NCBI GenBank assembly: GCA_936440205.1
Contig: OW387143.1
Location: 30,950,949-31,014,948 of the forward strand
DNA length: 64,000 nt
Source of the DNA: Lepidonotus clava
Lineage: Eukaryota; Annelida; Polychaeta; Phyllodocida; Polynoidae
Direction: 5' to 3'
The notes beneath the pieces were generated by a model. That model had not been told where the DNA came from and searched no databases. It saw nothing but the letters and a program-made list of their open reading frames with translations. The position numbers and the translations under genes are program-made. The first letter of the stretch is position 1; the number at the start of each line of letters is the position of its first letter. Of this stretch, positions 1-13,888 are shown one piece after another.

Positions 1-440
1 CAGTTCTGTTGCATCAATCGGACTCATTTCTTGCCGTTGTGACAAGGAAATGCCATCATCTGTAACAAGTCATGCAGACTTCTGTGATATGAACTACCGG
101 TAATTAAATGTAATTAAGAAGGTTCAGAGGGGAAAAGATTCCCGGCGCCTTTCTACAAGTCATGTATTATGATATACTCAACCTCTTACTTTTTCAAGCT
201 GACGGAACTTATGAAAATCGTATGCCATCAACAAAATGTGCTAAGCTTTTAAAGCTTAACAGCCCTACAAATGCCGGTAATTCTGTAGATGCACGATAGT
301 CAAAATAAGGTACATCTAGGGTTAATTGAACCATCGTTTTCCATGTATGAGGATTTGTTGGCCATTTTCAATCTGCATACTATGCTATCTTGTAAACCAA
401 TAAGATATGTTTTGTGTATACCAAATATTCCCTTCACTTT

Positions 441-502
441 AATATATATATGTTTATATATATATGTTTATATATATATATATATATATAATTACATATA
501 TG
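441..502. repeat. TA-rich microsatellite
   Basis: ATATATATATGTTTATATATATATGTT-type interrupted TA repeat ending in a pure (TA) run. Confidence 0.9.
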
Positions 503-1043
503 CATATGAATTTCTATTAATCAATAGAAACCTTGAACATTAACACAAAATAAAATCCCAAGAAAATAAATAGTGAAAAAGAAGTGAATTTTCTCCAACT
601 CTTCGTGCGAGCATACCGGTGACCCGGGCACGTCGCGCCCGACGTCGTCCCACCCTGGAGGACGCGTCTGGGGCCAAGGTCACCCTGCGCACTGACCCGT
701 GACGGCGACGCGTCGGCGGGGGGCGCATGTCGCGGGGGTCGTTTCGCTGGTTGGTGGCCTGTCGCCTGTACCCCAAGAGCCGCAGTTCCAGGCCGCCAGT
801 ACCCAGCGGTAATGATGACGGATTAACTCCAGATCCCATGATGCACCGCGCGGCCCCTAATCCCCTCCAGTTGGCTGACAGGTCCAATTGATTCACTTGT
901 AGCCCCACAGAGGGCGTGATGTGTCATTCGGCGGCCGGAAGTCCCTGGTCGTCACGTCCTGGGCCGGTAGGGGGCGTGACGGGAGGGGGGGGAGGGGGGG
1001 TTTAGGACCCAGGAGGGGACAGCGCGCGGCATGTACTGGAGGT

Positions 1044-1140
1044 CTTCTGTAGGTACTCCTGAGGTCCTGAGAGTCTCTGTAGGTCCGCTGTAAGTCCTCC
1101 GTACGTTCTTCGCAGGTCCCCCGTGTGTCCTCCGTAAGTT
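1044..1140 (+). repeat. Short degenerate tandem array
   Basis: Repeats of ~11-13 bp resembling GTCCTCCGTAA / CTGTAGGTCC. Degenerate; function unknown. Confidence 0.45.
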
Positions 1141-2458
1141 GATTAGCTATAGTAGGCCTATCCCCAAAGAAACCGCCCAGGGATGGTTTCAAGTAGTTTT
1201 CTTTTCCCTTTTTTTAGCGGGGGGGGGATTTTATTTAGCAATAATTTCCAAGGTTACATAACGTCGACGTTGGGTGGGTTGTAGAGAGAATCCGGCAGGT
1301 GAACTCTTTGTGTTTAGCCGTTATTTGAGGGTCTATTGGCTTTCAAAAATAACACGTTAGATATGACGCGTCGATGCACTGCAGCTGCAGTATTTCTTTG
1401 GTTTCTCTAGATCCTATGGTATCTGGGGGAGCGTCCTGCAGCTGCTGGCGATTCGTGGGAGGGATGAACTCGCCTTATACGTACATGTACGTGTGTGCAT
1501 CAACGCCAGGCGAAACTTCACTGCGAATGAATGCTTTGAACTGTCCCAGACTTTGACAAAAAAGCCACATAGCTTTGAATCAAATCTGACACTTTTCTCC
1601 GAAATTGTTATCTTTCCCCAAAGTAAATGGCATAGTATGACACCATACTCAAAAGCGATATGCATTTGATTTTTAATGATCACCTAAAAACGTGTGCATT
1701 CCCTGAAATTCATTAATTGAAAGTTATTGGGTGATTGCCACAAATACCTCTGTGTAACATAATATTTATTCAAATGTTATTAGTTCTGTGAACCAGTTCT
1801 GTGTAGGTTTGATAAGAAACAGTTCTGAGTACGAAGCATTATAAAGGTGAGATATAGACGACTCCTCACGTGAACCTATAATTTATAGCCTGACAGAAAA
1901 GGTGTGATGCGAGAACTTCCAAGAGGCAAATCACCTTGTGAAAAAAGCATCACGTTGAATCAATTTAACAGATCGTTGACCATGCCGAATTGATTGTACT
2001 AATGGGGAATATTTGTCAGTCAGTGTGAGTCTAATTTGCTTCACGCAATACAAGAAACAGGAAAAATACTGAGGTTCTTGATCTAAAGCAGCAAATAGGG
2101 CGAGGGTTTACTGAGGAGACCGTGGGGAACTTCTAATAGCAGACGTCGGGGGGTGATGACAGTCTCTTTGACGTGATGACGACTCTCCTCCTGTAGGCCT
2201 ATACTCCTCCAGGCTCCTCCAGTACCCTCTCCCCCGACCCAAACCCAAACCGGCTGACGGTTCCGGCGCCTCTCAACGCCGGTGGACGGGCACGGAGGCG
2301 GTGTCTTTATTAAACACTTTTAGATGAGTTAATGAATCGCTGCGATGAAAACGGGTGGGCGCGCCCAGCCCCGGGCTGTCGGTGGTGGGGCGGGCGGCCG
2401 ACGACGGGAGGGTGAGAGGGCGGGGAGGGCGGAGTTAGAGAGGCGGCGGGCGAGGAGG

Positions 2459-2611
2459 CAGTGGTGTATTTAGGTGAGGGGGGTTTGCCCTATTTTGGGG
2501 CAAATATAATGTTTATTAATGTTAAATTCTAGAACCTGGAAGTTCCGGTGGAAAATTTTACAATACAGGGCGGCCACAGCAACCTTTTGGATATTTCTGG
2601 ATCCGCCCCTG
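2459..2611. mobile_element. MITE family C copy
   Basis: Starts CAGTGGTGTATTTAGGTGAG and ends TTCTGGATCCGCCCC, i.e. the two family C termini, about 153 bp. The right-hand CACTG is not conserved. Confidence 0.5.
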
Positions 2612-4659
2612 GGAGGGACAGAGAGAGGGCAACGAAGAGGCCGGAGACATCTACGGTTTTTGCCCCCCCCCCCCGTGGCTTCAGTAGCAGATCTAGCATT
2701 TGGGAAAGAGGGGGGGGGCGGGTTATTGGCAAGAGTTTACATTCGTGCATTCTGGACCGATTTTCACATGTAGAAATACGCTTCTGGCGCGCGCCCCGGC
2801 CTTTCACCCTTTTTATCTGCTCATGCCTCTGGGTCGGGACAAGGAAAACTCGCGCCATACGCACGATTCTGCAATTATTCGGTACCTGTAGTCTCACCCA
2901 GAATTTGTTTGTATTCACAAAGATTTACAAAGTTACAAAATAGCATTGGATTCCTAAGCTGTGTCACCTTTTACATCTTGTTATTTTTTTGTTTGGGTAT
3001 TAGGTAACCCGTTATAGATAAACCATTTTGAAGTAGCTATAACCCCTGCCCGGTGATAGGTCTCCCAGTTATGAGGCGTACCTCCAGGCGGGGGCGGAGC
3101 GTTGCCCGGAGGACCGACCCGCCCCCGTCCACCGCCTGTTCCCACTCCGGGCGCCGAGACGGACGGTGGTTCCCCCTACCGGCGCCGTCAGGAACCGAAG
3201 GTCGGGGACCCCTGACCCAAAGCAGGGCACCACATGGGGTGGTGTTACACGGGGGTCAATCTAGGAATGTTTGAGACAGTCCCACCACGAACCCCCCTGA
3301 GACAATTCCCTTCTTATCCATAAACTTATGGTAACATTATTTCACTCTGCAAATATTACCCAGAAATAGATGAACATGCCAAAATTAGATGTAGATGACA
3401 TATTGATAAAACTAGCAAATTGGTTAATCCCGAACTTGTAAACATTTAGTGGCGCGAAATGTGTAAGATAATAATTATCTTCGTGATATTCAGTCCTCCC
3501 CGCTAGTGTCGGACTCCCGGGTCGGACTGTTAGTGGGTTTCGGGGTCCCCACTCGGCAGGGTATAACCGATATTGCTCCATTTCTAACTGAACAAGAAAG
3601 CAACATTATTATATACATTAAGTGGTAATGAGTTTTACATTATACGTTGATGCTGCCCTCAGAATTTTAACTAAGAGAAAACTTCATAACGTTAACTTAC
3701 TGCAGATTACGATGGTTCGTCCACGTCACATATCCCCGTTTCATATACTACTTACACGTTGGTCATGCTGATGATGTGGCAGCAGGCACGCCCCCATGCC
3801 CACCCTCAGTCACCCCGCAGAAAAGAAACCAGTCACTTCCCCTGATCACTACCTCGGCGGAAGGGGCCTTGGCTCACAAACCTGGAAGGCTTTGCTTAGG
3901 TCCAATTGATAGAGCTCGACCTTTTGCCCTGGTTATCAAATAATACATATTTTGACATGTGTTTGTATTATTTACAGTATATGTGACGTTATGGCTTTAG
4001 CCTTCTGTAATGAAAACATCAAGAATGGCTCTTTTACAACATCATGATAATATCTATCTATATTGTTATGCATCTCTGTAAATTTCAAGGCCTGAGATAA
4101 AGGACTGCGTACTGAAAAACGGAACATAATAGACAGATGTGTAAAATGCCGTCGCAGACAGCACTATCAGGAATGATACAACTAAAAATGTAAACTGTAG
4201 CTGGCAACTGGCAAGTTGATTATTGATACGAATACAATAGAAAATCTAGGAGATCCAATTAAAGTAAAATCCGAAACGAAATCGTTAAGCAATCCTCATA
4301 TAACATAGAAATATCAGTTTGATCGCACTGACATTATATTAATTGGGAGGTATAAATGCACAACACGGTAAAACTATACAAAACTATTGAATTTAAACAA
4401 CATGCTTTTGCCTATGTTCGTTTCGGCGATCCTTGTTTCAACCCACAGAAGAAGCAAGCGTATGACGATTTAGAGTACATGTTCTTGGGAAAAAATATCT
4501 TTGTTTGTATCAGGGAAAAAAAGTTCCATTCATTCCACCAACTACATTTCCTCTACATATGACTCCGATGACGTCTTTATGTAACACTCACAGCGTTAAG
4601 CTATAATAAAAGATCACATTACATCATATCCTGCCACCGTTAAGTAAACTTCCTGTGCC

Positions 4660-4880
4660 ATAAGACCCGTTGGTCGGGCGGTATCCCCTGTATAAAGTCC
4701 GGAGAACAATATAGGTCGGGAGCGGGTCGGGAGCAGGTCGGGGCGGGCGCCAACGCCGGCCCCGGCCCGCTGACAGACACTGCCCGGCCCGAGCTGCTCA
4801 ACGCCCGGTCCAGACGAGCAGCTCCCCGATCGGCCTACTCAGACTAGCAGCTCAATGCATAGGGCGCGAGCAGCTCGCGC
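4660..4880. promoter_or_regulatory. Small GC island with three GAGCWGCTC words
   Basis: TGTATAAAG at 4690-4698, then a GC-rich stretch with the 9-mer at 4791-4799, 4816-4824 and 4868-4876, plus a near match TAGCAGCTC at 4845-4853. No gene attached. Confidence 0.3.
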
Positions 4881-5954
4881 TGAGGTAACATAAAAGAGGA
4901 AAAGGGTAAGGATACCGGTGAATGTTGAATTAATGATTCTCTAATATTTTTGATTAAACGTCACATAACTGTGAAATAAATAAGAAAGTACAAAAGCATG
5001 TGTAATGAATAATAATGATGATAAACATCTTATATTTACCCATATAGTAGCATATAATTATAGTAGTAGACATAGCATTTGTCAGACAAATAGTATTAAT
5101 ACAACCCTCGTGCACACTTTGTAATTGGATTCAGGATTCGTCCGCTCAGGCCAAGTGAAGACCCAGGTGGACGGTGCAGACCCCTATCCAACGCCTGCCC
5201 CTTAATTCAGGAAAAACACTTTTGAATTCTGTAACTATGTAACAATTGCAAGTCATCGTCAGTCAAACACACACAATTATCAGGCACTGCGACCAGGAAG
5301 CACACATCTAATCACATACATCTAGTTCACGGACCGAATTTCGAACCTACATTATTGTGATTTTAGTTTTAAAAATATTGCAATAATTGAAAATACGATT
5401 ATCCATTAGTGTCCTAGATACATACAGGTTATTTAATAGTGTTCCCTTTGACATAATCAGCTGTCTTAAATCATAATACCAAACATAATAGCGAACAATG
5501 AACACTATCCTTATTCCACGTTGGCGTTTTTAGACCGTCGGAGGTCTGTAAACCAAACACTCTCATATACAGTAAACACATTGCTGGAGCTCGCCAGGCG
5601 ATGACAGGACCCTTAAGTGTAGAGGGCACATTAGACCTATTGAAAATATGTCAGTACCGTTTAGACTGGGGAGGGACCAATGTAATCTGACCTGAGGCTG
5701 GGGCGCGTGGTGCCCCACACGTTCGGCTTGGGTCTCTGTATATATGCTGGCACGGGTCTAGACATGAGTATTGATACATTGTTAAAGACCTACTATAGAT
5801 AACACCTTCTCTATTAACCACCTTTACTGGGAAATCCGTCTTTTATTCTTACATGGGAATAACTCGTTGTCTTTTTCCAATCAGTTCCATTTACAATAAA
5901 TGTCCCTGAGCAATTGTGAAGCATTCAAACGCAGCTGTCGTATTGAGTGTGGTA

Positions 5955-6320
5955 TCCCAGCCAAGGATGAAACATTATTATAATGTTGCAGTAACGTTCT
6001 GTTTGGTTCTGTATTTGTTGTTGTTACATTCTTTTGATGACTCCCAATTATGTCACTGCAACCTACTGCTGTGACATTGCACTGTGAGGTTATGACAACG
6101 TTCTGGTCATGTCCTTCAACCCAAACAGAATGTTCTTATAATGTTCTATTATGGTTTGGTCTTAACCTCACCAAAACATAACATTATAATAATGTTCTGA
6201 CTCGATGAGGCTTCAACCTGACCATCAATAATGTTTTTTTCATGCCATCTTAGTAAGTAACAAACTGGCTTAAAAATTATGGTTGCAGAATGTTTCTGTT
6301 ACGTCGCAAGCTTGCTGGGA
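5955..6320 (-). mobile_element. MITE family B (TCCCAGC termini, AACGTTATA-rich)
   Basis: 366 bp with terminal TCCCAGCCAAGG and CTTGCTGGGA, full of AACATTATAATAATGTT-type words. The reverse complement aligns along most of its length with 56570-56745: TGAAGGACATGACCAGAACG, then TCACAGCAGTA, then ACATAATTGGGAG. Noncoding; a non-autonomous transposon. Confidence 0.65.
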
Positions 6321-7105
6321 TTGTTCTAATGCCTCTTCTCTCAATCACTGAAGATGAATCTTACATCTCCACTTTAAGTTTACACTTTATTAAGATTCCT
6401 CGATGACACTTCTTTGACTTCCTTTAACAGGGCTTGGATTACAGCCATTAACTAACTTACCCTACTGCAGTCTCGGCAATAAGTTAAATAGACAAGCGCA
6501 TTTCTTTAAAATATATCCAACCACGGCTACTTTCAGATTTAAGGTCGGAACTGAAATAGAAAATTATACAAAATAATACGCAATCTTGTTCATAGATATA
6601 TATTGTGGTAACATTACCTCTACAAGCAACAATAATACGAATAATTCTACATCATCGATTATCAAAAAAATTAATGTTATTATTAGAATTCAAAGTGGGA
6701 GTTTTCTCTATGTCCCTGCCCCCAAGGCTACCCAGCATGGTCTCCCTGATACCAAATGAAAACCTGCCTGGCTAGAGGAGTATCAAAGCCGGCTGTCGTG
6801 GCGGGCCGACAGGAGAAGGTATGATGCTTTATGAATAACGTCTGGATATAGGAGAACATGGCCTGATGGCGTTGTGTGATTTCCCGACCATGAACATAAA
6901 ACTTTTTGAGTAGACTATGTTCCTATATTCTCGTTGATGATCAAAAGGAGAAAAGATCTTATTGTAACAATAATTAGTATGTTTATTTGGGAAGTACATT
7001 ATGTATTCCACGAATATCGTCTAAGTTCTGTGGTGGTTTTCTCAAGGAAGGAGGAGGTACGTACACAGTGAGTACCAAAGAGGGACTGTTTATATTTCAT
7101 GCTTA

Positions 7106-8107
7106 TGTGATGAATGCCTATTCATCCGATATGTAAAGAGACCATAGCGAGAAAAGTAAGGTAATATGACAAAAGTATATATGTTAATAGAAGAACGAAA
7201 GTGTAAAGGAACGAAAAGTGTAAAAGCCCGAAAAAGAGGAACGAAAATGTAGAAAGGAACGAAAATGTAAAGGAACGAAAGTGTAAAGGACCGAAACCCA
7301 AAAGGTCCCGAGAAATGTAAACCGGAAGTGATATGTAAACCGGAAGCGATAATGTAAACCGGAAGTGACGTCAATTGTAACCACGTGACCAAAAGCAGCC
7401 AAGCAGGGCTAACCTCTAGAGTATATAAAGGGGTGGTGAGGCCCGAATAGACGAGTTCTTTCACAGTTCTCCTTGTGTCCACACGTGTCTTCTTCCCTTA
7501 AACAACCGCTGAGATGAGCTGATACGAGTTAATTAACTACAAGTTCGAGCAAAATAGTAGAAGTTCGAGGTAATTAGGCGAAACTTATGACAGAGGCCCG
7601 AAGGCCCGAGGAACGAAAGTGAGGCCCGGAGGACCGAAGTAGGGCACGAAAGCCCGGAACGGGCCCGGATGGAGGAATGGAAACGCAGGCCCGGAATGGC
7701 TCGAAGGCCCGTTACCCAGCACGGAGACCCGGAATCCAGGGGAATGACGGCGCGACTGGCTCGGCCCCACGCTACCAAACAATAGGCGACCGTCAGCCCG
7801 ACAACCTCCTGGACCGGAGCCCGGGGTGGATCGCCCTATCGAAGTGAATACCGGCATTGGAGATAGCGAGACGATCCACGACCCCTCCCTACCCCTACCA
7901 TATTTTCCCTTCCCCGCAGTCCTCCGTACGACACCGAGCACCGATTCCCAACCGACTCGCTCAAACCCCCTCGTGCGCGAGGCACGACTCTAAAAACATC
8001 ACATCTCGGTTTCCTGCTAGGATTCTCCGTCTGTCCGAGACCCGAAACAATTCCCACGTCCCTCTGCTGTAGGACTCGGAAACCCCGACCTACCAGGGAA
8101 CGTCACA
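7106..8107 (+). mobile_element. Solo LTR of an LTR retrotransposon (copy 1)
   Basis: A 1,002-bp element beginning TGTGATGAAT and ending ACGTCACA, flanked by the 4-bp target duplication CTTA (7102-7105, 8108-8111). The 5' edge is a small inverted repeat (GATGAAT / ATTCATC). The U3-like part has tandem GAACGAAA repeats (about 7193-7290) and three ACCGGAAGYGA repeats (7320-7370), followed by a CRE, CACGTG and TATATAAAG (about 7421). The second half matches the LTR at 48558-49299, including the terminal 150 bp. No internal coding part is attached, so it reads as a solo LTR left by recombination. Family not assigned (Ty3/gypsy-like or Bel-like by general form). The divergence of the two copies suggests old insertions. 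Confidence 0.8.
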
Positions 8108-9694
8108 CTTACATAGGTACTTATATAGCTAAATTCTTTGTTCTCATTGGCAAAGCAATGCAGATCATACAACTATTTTAGGGGTTGTCCTAGATGAGTG
8201 TCTCACCATGAAACAACACTTCAATAATGTACGTATATGCACCTGCATTACTCTGATGACAGAACTTCTTTCAAAAGAGGATATATATCATGGAGAAACA
8301 CCCTACTGTGATCAAATAGACATTATCAGATTTCAGCGCTTAACTTTGCCTGGCCTAACTATTCCCTAGCAATTATGTTTATATTCATGAGCTCTTAAGG
8401 AATGGAAATTGTTGAATGTGTTGACTTACCTGAGTCTTGTGAAGGTATGTAAACTGATGGGGTCCGAACCCTATATTTGATTTGACACTTTTATGTAACT
8501 GTGATACCTAAAAGGAAGAACACTGCGAAATGATTGTGGTTAATAAATACATTTAAAAAAAACTGATCACATGGTCTACATGACCCTGTCTGACATCATC
8601 CGGATGCATGTTATTGTGCCAACAATTATTCCATTCAATAATTCAGGCTTTCGTGCCATTATTAATAGTCGTTCAGCCATTATGCAAACAATTACAAGCA
8701 CACACCAACAATCAACAAACAGACAATTGATTCATAGCTTTAGCATATAATTTGTACTCATTTTGATTTCCTAAAACTCGTGCTTCCTTAATCATTAATG
8801 ACAATGCTTCACAGTTCATGATAACAGATTCATCACACCCTCATAAGAAAATAGGGTTTGTCCTAACATCCGGGTTGAGGTTGGATCGTGAGCTGCAATC
8901 CCAGGGATTGCAATGTCTCTTATGTTTCTTTACTTCTTATTACATTCAGTTTCAATAATACAAATTCTATATAGAAATAATGCATCATTACTTTAGCAAT
9001 ATGACAGTCGTATGGTTATGCATGAGTTGCTATTGATATATCATGTATACCTGTCATCAGTTCATTTCAATAAGTTATGAAGTGCATAATTAGTTTGGCA
9101 TCGAGTGATCCTGAAAGTTGCCACACAAAATATTTGCAAAATATTTGCATATCACAAAATGTTGACCAGTGGAAATATTTGCTGAACAATGCCGAAAAGG
9201 AATTGTTCGTTTAAGATCTAATACTAATTATTACAATCATATCATCTGTGAACTTTTGCAACGAACATCAACTGCACTATTTGAAAGCACAGATATACCT
9301 GAAGATGGTCAATAAGACTTATTTCAAATAATTAATCAGGTTGTATGAGACAGACAGGACGCGAATACTAACCCATACATGTTCATCCACATTATGAATA
9401 ACGAGCCCTGTAATACCTGAAATTCCCGGCGGTAATAGAGCCCCTGGCGATGCCCCAACGTGGGCCTGTCGGGGTTACCTGATCCCCGGGGTGGGGACTG
9501 GTCTTCATTGAGCCCCAAACCGACCATTAAACGTCCAATGATGAAAAGGTCCTGTTGGTCCGACCCCTCATCAGCCCGCTAATGGAACCCCCAGCTGGGG
9601 CTGATCGCAGCGCCACCTACACGTGTGGGGGGTATTATAACCCCAGTATAGGGATGACACACAGAGTGTCCATATATCACCGCCAGGGCTAAGG

Positions 9695-9900
9695 CTGTAT
9701 TCCACTGCCCGATTTTACTCCCTATTTTAAAAATTGGCAGTTGGAAAATTGGTTTGGGATAGATATGTTACATACCATTAGAAAGGTCTCCAAATTATCT
9801 TTCAGATGATATGTAGGATGTATGGTCTTTTGCAATATTACTGGTAAGAACTTATGAATTAGCAAATAGCGGGTAGTCAGAATCGTCTAGTGGAATACAG
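9695..9900. mobile_element. MITE family E (CTGTATTCCACT termini)
   Basis: 206 bp between CTGTATTCCACTGCCCGATT and its inverted partner AATCGTCTAGTGGAATACAG. The terminal word GTGGAATAYAG also ends related segments at 32.8-33.0 and 43.3-43.5 kb, and flanking bases read TAAGG / TTTAA. Confidence 0.6.
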
Positions 9901-12210
9901 GTTTAAGATATATTACGGAGGACTAATGTTTACACTTAAACCCCAACTGAAACTGCCCAGTTAGATGACAACCTTTTTGATAAAAGAGAATTAACGTGTT
10001 AACCTTTGTGAATTGAATGAGGGGATATGTTTATCTTTTCTAACTTGCTGTTAGGATATACTCTATTGGTTAATCGAAACAGCGTATACTAAATCATGCG
10101 GTAAATATATTTTCAGTTAGGTGAGGGGTTCTCCATGAATTATGTTCACATACCTAGGCGGATACATGTACATTTAAGAAAAGAGAGAGGGGAAGTGAGG
10201 CTTGAGTAACAAATTATGAAAGGCTTGTCTCAAGGAACCTTTCTTCGCTGTTAAATTGTTAATCATAATATTTATCTTGTCTAAAATAGTTTTTGTATGA
10301 CCAGCTCACTGTCTGGAAAGGGCAAGCGAATGTGGGTGGTGTAATTAGTCAAAAAGGTTGAGTTGTCCCAGGGGCAAAGCAAAGTCCGAGTAGTATAGGG
10401 TGGTCGGAGAAACATGGTTAGGAATGAGGGGTGCAATATGGTTTGGCCGAAGGGTCGTGACGTGGTCAAAGGGGAGCGGCCTGATGCAAGAGTTCACTGT
10501 TGCAGCATTTCTACAGGCCTAGGGGACTGCCATGGCCAGAATGGTGTAGCATGGCCCAAGGGGTTTAAACATGCATACTATAAGTCTGCTAAAATAAAAA
10601 GGGTGCAATTTGGTCCTAGAGTAAAGCCATTGTCCAAGGTAGCAAAGCCTTAATTGTTCACTGAATTTAACACAGTCCAAGGTGCGGTGCAGCGCAGTGC
10701 GGTATGGACAGAGGGGTTAAGGCATTGATCCCCGGGCATCGACCCGAGAGCATTGACCAAGTGGTCCAGCAAGGTCCAAAGCGTACAGTCTGGTGTGATG
10801 CATAAATGGGGGGGGGGGGGGGGAGGCCAGGTCCGAATGCTTCAAAGTGTGCATCGTGGTTCAAAAGGCAGAACATGTTGCAAATTGTTCATTTATCATT
10901 TTCAGCTCATCTTTAAACATCGATGATATTGCCGTCCCCCCTGCCCCTAAAATGGTCCCACATCTAGTCTTAAATTGCCAAAATATGTCATCGTTTTAAT
11001 TTTGTCTCCATCATTTGTTTCAACTTACAGCAGCATCCTAGATGTTGCATACTCCATTAATTTTATTTGTATAACAATAAGACGAACAATCGGGAAATAA
11101 AGGTTTTATCTCATATCTAAAAACCCTTACACTTATAGGTTTAATCAAAATAGATTCAGAATCTTGGAATCTAGATAGAACTGATAAGTCATGAGTCAAT
11201 TTGCTAAGCATATGGGTTAGAATTGCTTTGAGCACCCAACACAATATTTTGTTATGCACATTACATTTTATTGAACAGCTGCCGATTATAATGAATATCG
11301 TGCGCAAACAATTCCCTTGCTGGAAATCTTTATGTTGAATACTAGATCTATGTAAGTTTGAACGTTTAGATATAGAACTGCGAATCCCGAATATGAGTGG
11401 ATTCTAATAATATCCTAGCTATTTGACACTGGTTTAAGTCACATGTTTTCTAGATCTGCCACATAATAATATAACTGACTTGGTGAATAAACATAGGAAA
11501 TAGGCGCACTGCTTGTTGAACCACAGCTGTAAATAGCCTTGTTCCTGATTGATACAGAAAGTATGCATAGCAAAACATCAATATTAGCTGATCAGGGATT
11601 TTGAACAAGGGTCTACACAATGCATATATAGCTATTATTAGAATGTCACACAGTCATATGCAAAAGCGCACTATTCACTGCTCTGTGCATAGTTTTTAGC
11701 CTGACTGCTGGAAGGGGGGAGGGCAATGAAGACCTAGGTCACCTCCAAAAGTTGGGCGAGACATCTCAGTGGCGAATGAAACCCATGAGATCAGTTCCAG
11801 CTTTCTCCACCAGATGTCCTTCCGTACGCCCTGCCTCATCCCTCCGACCTGTGCGGGTTTACTCCACAGCTGGGACGAATAGTCCAATGTCAGTTTATCT
11901 CAATCATTTATGTCACGGGGTCAATGTTGTCTGATGCAATAGATCACGGTTTATCATTTACTCTCCAAGGGAGGAGTTGGGGGACAGGGGGATATCCTAC
12001 AGAGTCTAAATTCAGCAGGAGTTATTATTTAATAACCTTCTACTTACCATAATCATATTTGATAATTCTGCGAAATTTCTAGAGGGTTCAGTTACTGATA
12101 TAGTACGTCCATCTCAGATAATTATTATGAATTTTCTAATATGAAACATAAGCTTAACCAAAATAATTGAGGGAGGGGGTGGAATTCACATTCACCAATC
12201 CCCTCCCACG

Positions 12211-12213
12211 CAC

Positions 12214-12282
<69 letters not shown>

Positions 12283-12283
12283 A
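12211..12283. repeat. (CA)n microsatellite
   Basis: About 36 CA units with two interruptions, the longest dinucleotide run in the window. The poly-Cys/Val open frame on the minus strand is an artefact of it. Confidence 0.95.
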
Positions 12284-13504
12284 ATACTGTTCCCCTAGTT
12301 CGTAAGCGGAGACAAGGACCATAAATAACGTAGAAGCGTTGCTATGTACCTTTTCTACTCAAGATAACATATAAAACAAAACTATTCAAATATTATGACA
12401 GTACTAAAAATACCCCGTCTAATTTCAGCGTGTCCCAGTACACTGACCACGTGTTCCTCCATTACCTTCTCACGGCTGGACACCCCCACCCCTGACCCTG
12501 CTGGTTACCCGCCTACCCCCATCCCCGACTGTGAGTTCTGCCCATGACAAGCTCAACGTCCCCCTCCATGTGACGTCCCAGTGGGGGTTAACCAAACTTC
12601 TAAGCAGCGGCGACCAATGAAGCGCGCACTGGGCAAAAAGTGATACATATGTATCTTGTTAATTCTGTTGGGGTTTGACGTTGACGGATATTTCTTAGCT
12701 GCCAACGTTTTGTTGCAACAAGAAATACAATCTTTGAAGTGAAATATTTGCGCGTGTTTTTTTCTGTTTTCTGTTTTCTGCAGCATTGCAGTCAGTTAAC
12801 ATGTTGTTTTCCAAAGACCAATGGAATGTTTGAAATGATAATACATGTTTTTTTTTTTTTCTAAAGCCTTTGAGATGGACCAGTATTCCGTGTCCAACCG
12901 GAAGTGTTTTCTTCATGTATTACTCAAATACATTTGACTTTCTGAGAGAGTCTTCAGTTTTCCATCCCTGAGATATGCATTTAAACAAATCTATACAATG
13001 AGCTCCATGTGAAAACTATCGGGAATGGTAACATTATAAGGTTTATCCGAACACTTCTTTCAACACATACCCCTCAGAAAACGAAAGCCTTGACGACCTT
13101 TTCAATGATCTTAGAGGAGACTGAGTACCACATTAAAGAAAGATGAGGTGGCCCATATAAACTGGTTTGGTTTTTTCTAAGTTGTGTTATTTATAGTGTA
13201 TCTTAATCAAACATGGATACTTTGAAATTGTTCAATGTATTGTTGAACACTGTGTAGTAATCATGCATGGATACTCTGAAAATGTCCAATATTGTTACTG
13301 AACCTCCCAAATGATTGTTTTCTTTTACCAGGTGTTGTGATCTACACATATGGATTAGTGCTATATGAATGCGGGCATATATAGCCATCATTCATATCTA
13401 TCGATTGGAACCAGTGCATTAATCAAGATCGGAGCAGGAGGATAGGCCAATGAGGTCCTGGGCCACCTACTCCAGTTGGTGGGAACATGAACTCCCCGGG
13501 GGGT

Positions 13505-13888
13505 GGGGGGCACTGACTCTTTGAAGGTTACTACCCACTGCCAAACTTCCGCCCATCCTTTTTGTGACTTGCCACTCCTGAATTTTAGATGACCACCCTT
13601 TATTTTGGGGGGACACAGATCACCACCTCCCAAAATAAGGGTGTGGCAATGCCCGAAAATGAACAGAAATCACCAATGCTGCTTAGGAAAACTTCTGATA
13701 ACATTTCATTAGCGAAATAAAGTAGTAATAAGACTAAATTTTAAGATATTGCCACTAAATCCTTCTATGGATGTAGTTCACTGCCCCCCCTTTTTTTTGC
13801 CTAAAATGACGTTTTGACGTTCACTGACCCCACTCCGTGGATCCGTTTGGCAGTGGGTGCCTTTTCAAGCCCAAGTGTCCCCCCCCCC
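13505..13888 (+). mobile_element. MITE family A (GGGGGGCACT termini), full copy
   Basis: About 384 bp, with terminal inverted repeats GGGGGGCACT... and ...CCCAAGTGYCCCCC. The internal landmarks GACTCTTTGAAGGTT, CACTCCTGAATTTTAG and TTTGGCAGTGGGTGCC recur in the other copies. No coding capacity, so a non-autonomous DNA transposon. Family named here from this window only; superfamily unknown. Confidence 0.75.

Larger units (their letters stand above)
1..5954. other. 3' flanking intergenic DNA
   Basis: AT-rich sequence with GC islands at about 600-1190, 2100-2480, 3040-3240 and 4660-4880. It holds the TA microsatellite, one family C MITE and the short array at 1044-1140. The islands contain CCTGGAGG words (654, 2206, 3081). 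No exon recognised; open frames here are short and compositional. Confidence 0.6.
8108..13504. other. Intergenic DNA with no recognised gene
   Basis: Plain AT-rich sequence apart from the family E MITE at 9695, a GC-rich patch at 9420-9660, a G16 run at 10808, the CA repeat at 12211 and a loose array of GTCCAAGG-type words over about 10370-10880. The segment 6321-7101 before the solo LTR is equally featureless. Confidence 0.6.

Noticed and set aside
10370-10880. Loose array of GTCCAAGG-type words
   Set aside because: Too degenerate to define a unit or period by eye; mentioned only in the block description.
12125-12322. Cys/Val-rich open frame
   Set aside because: Translation of the CA microsatellite.
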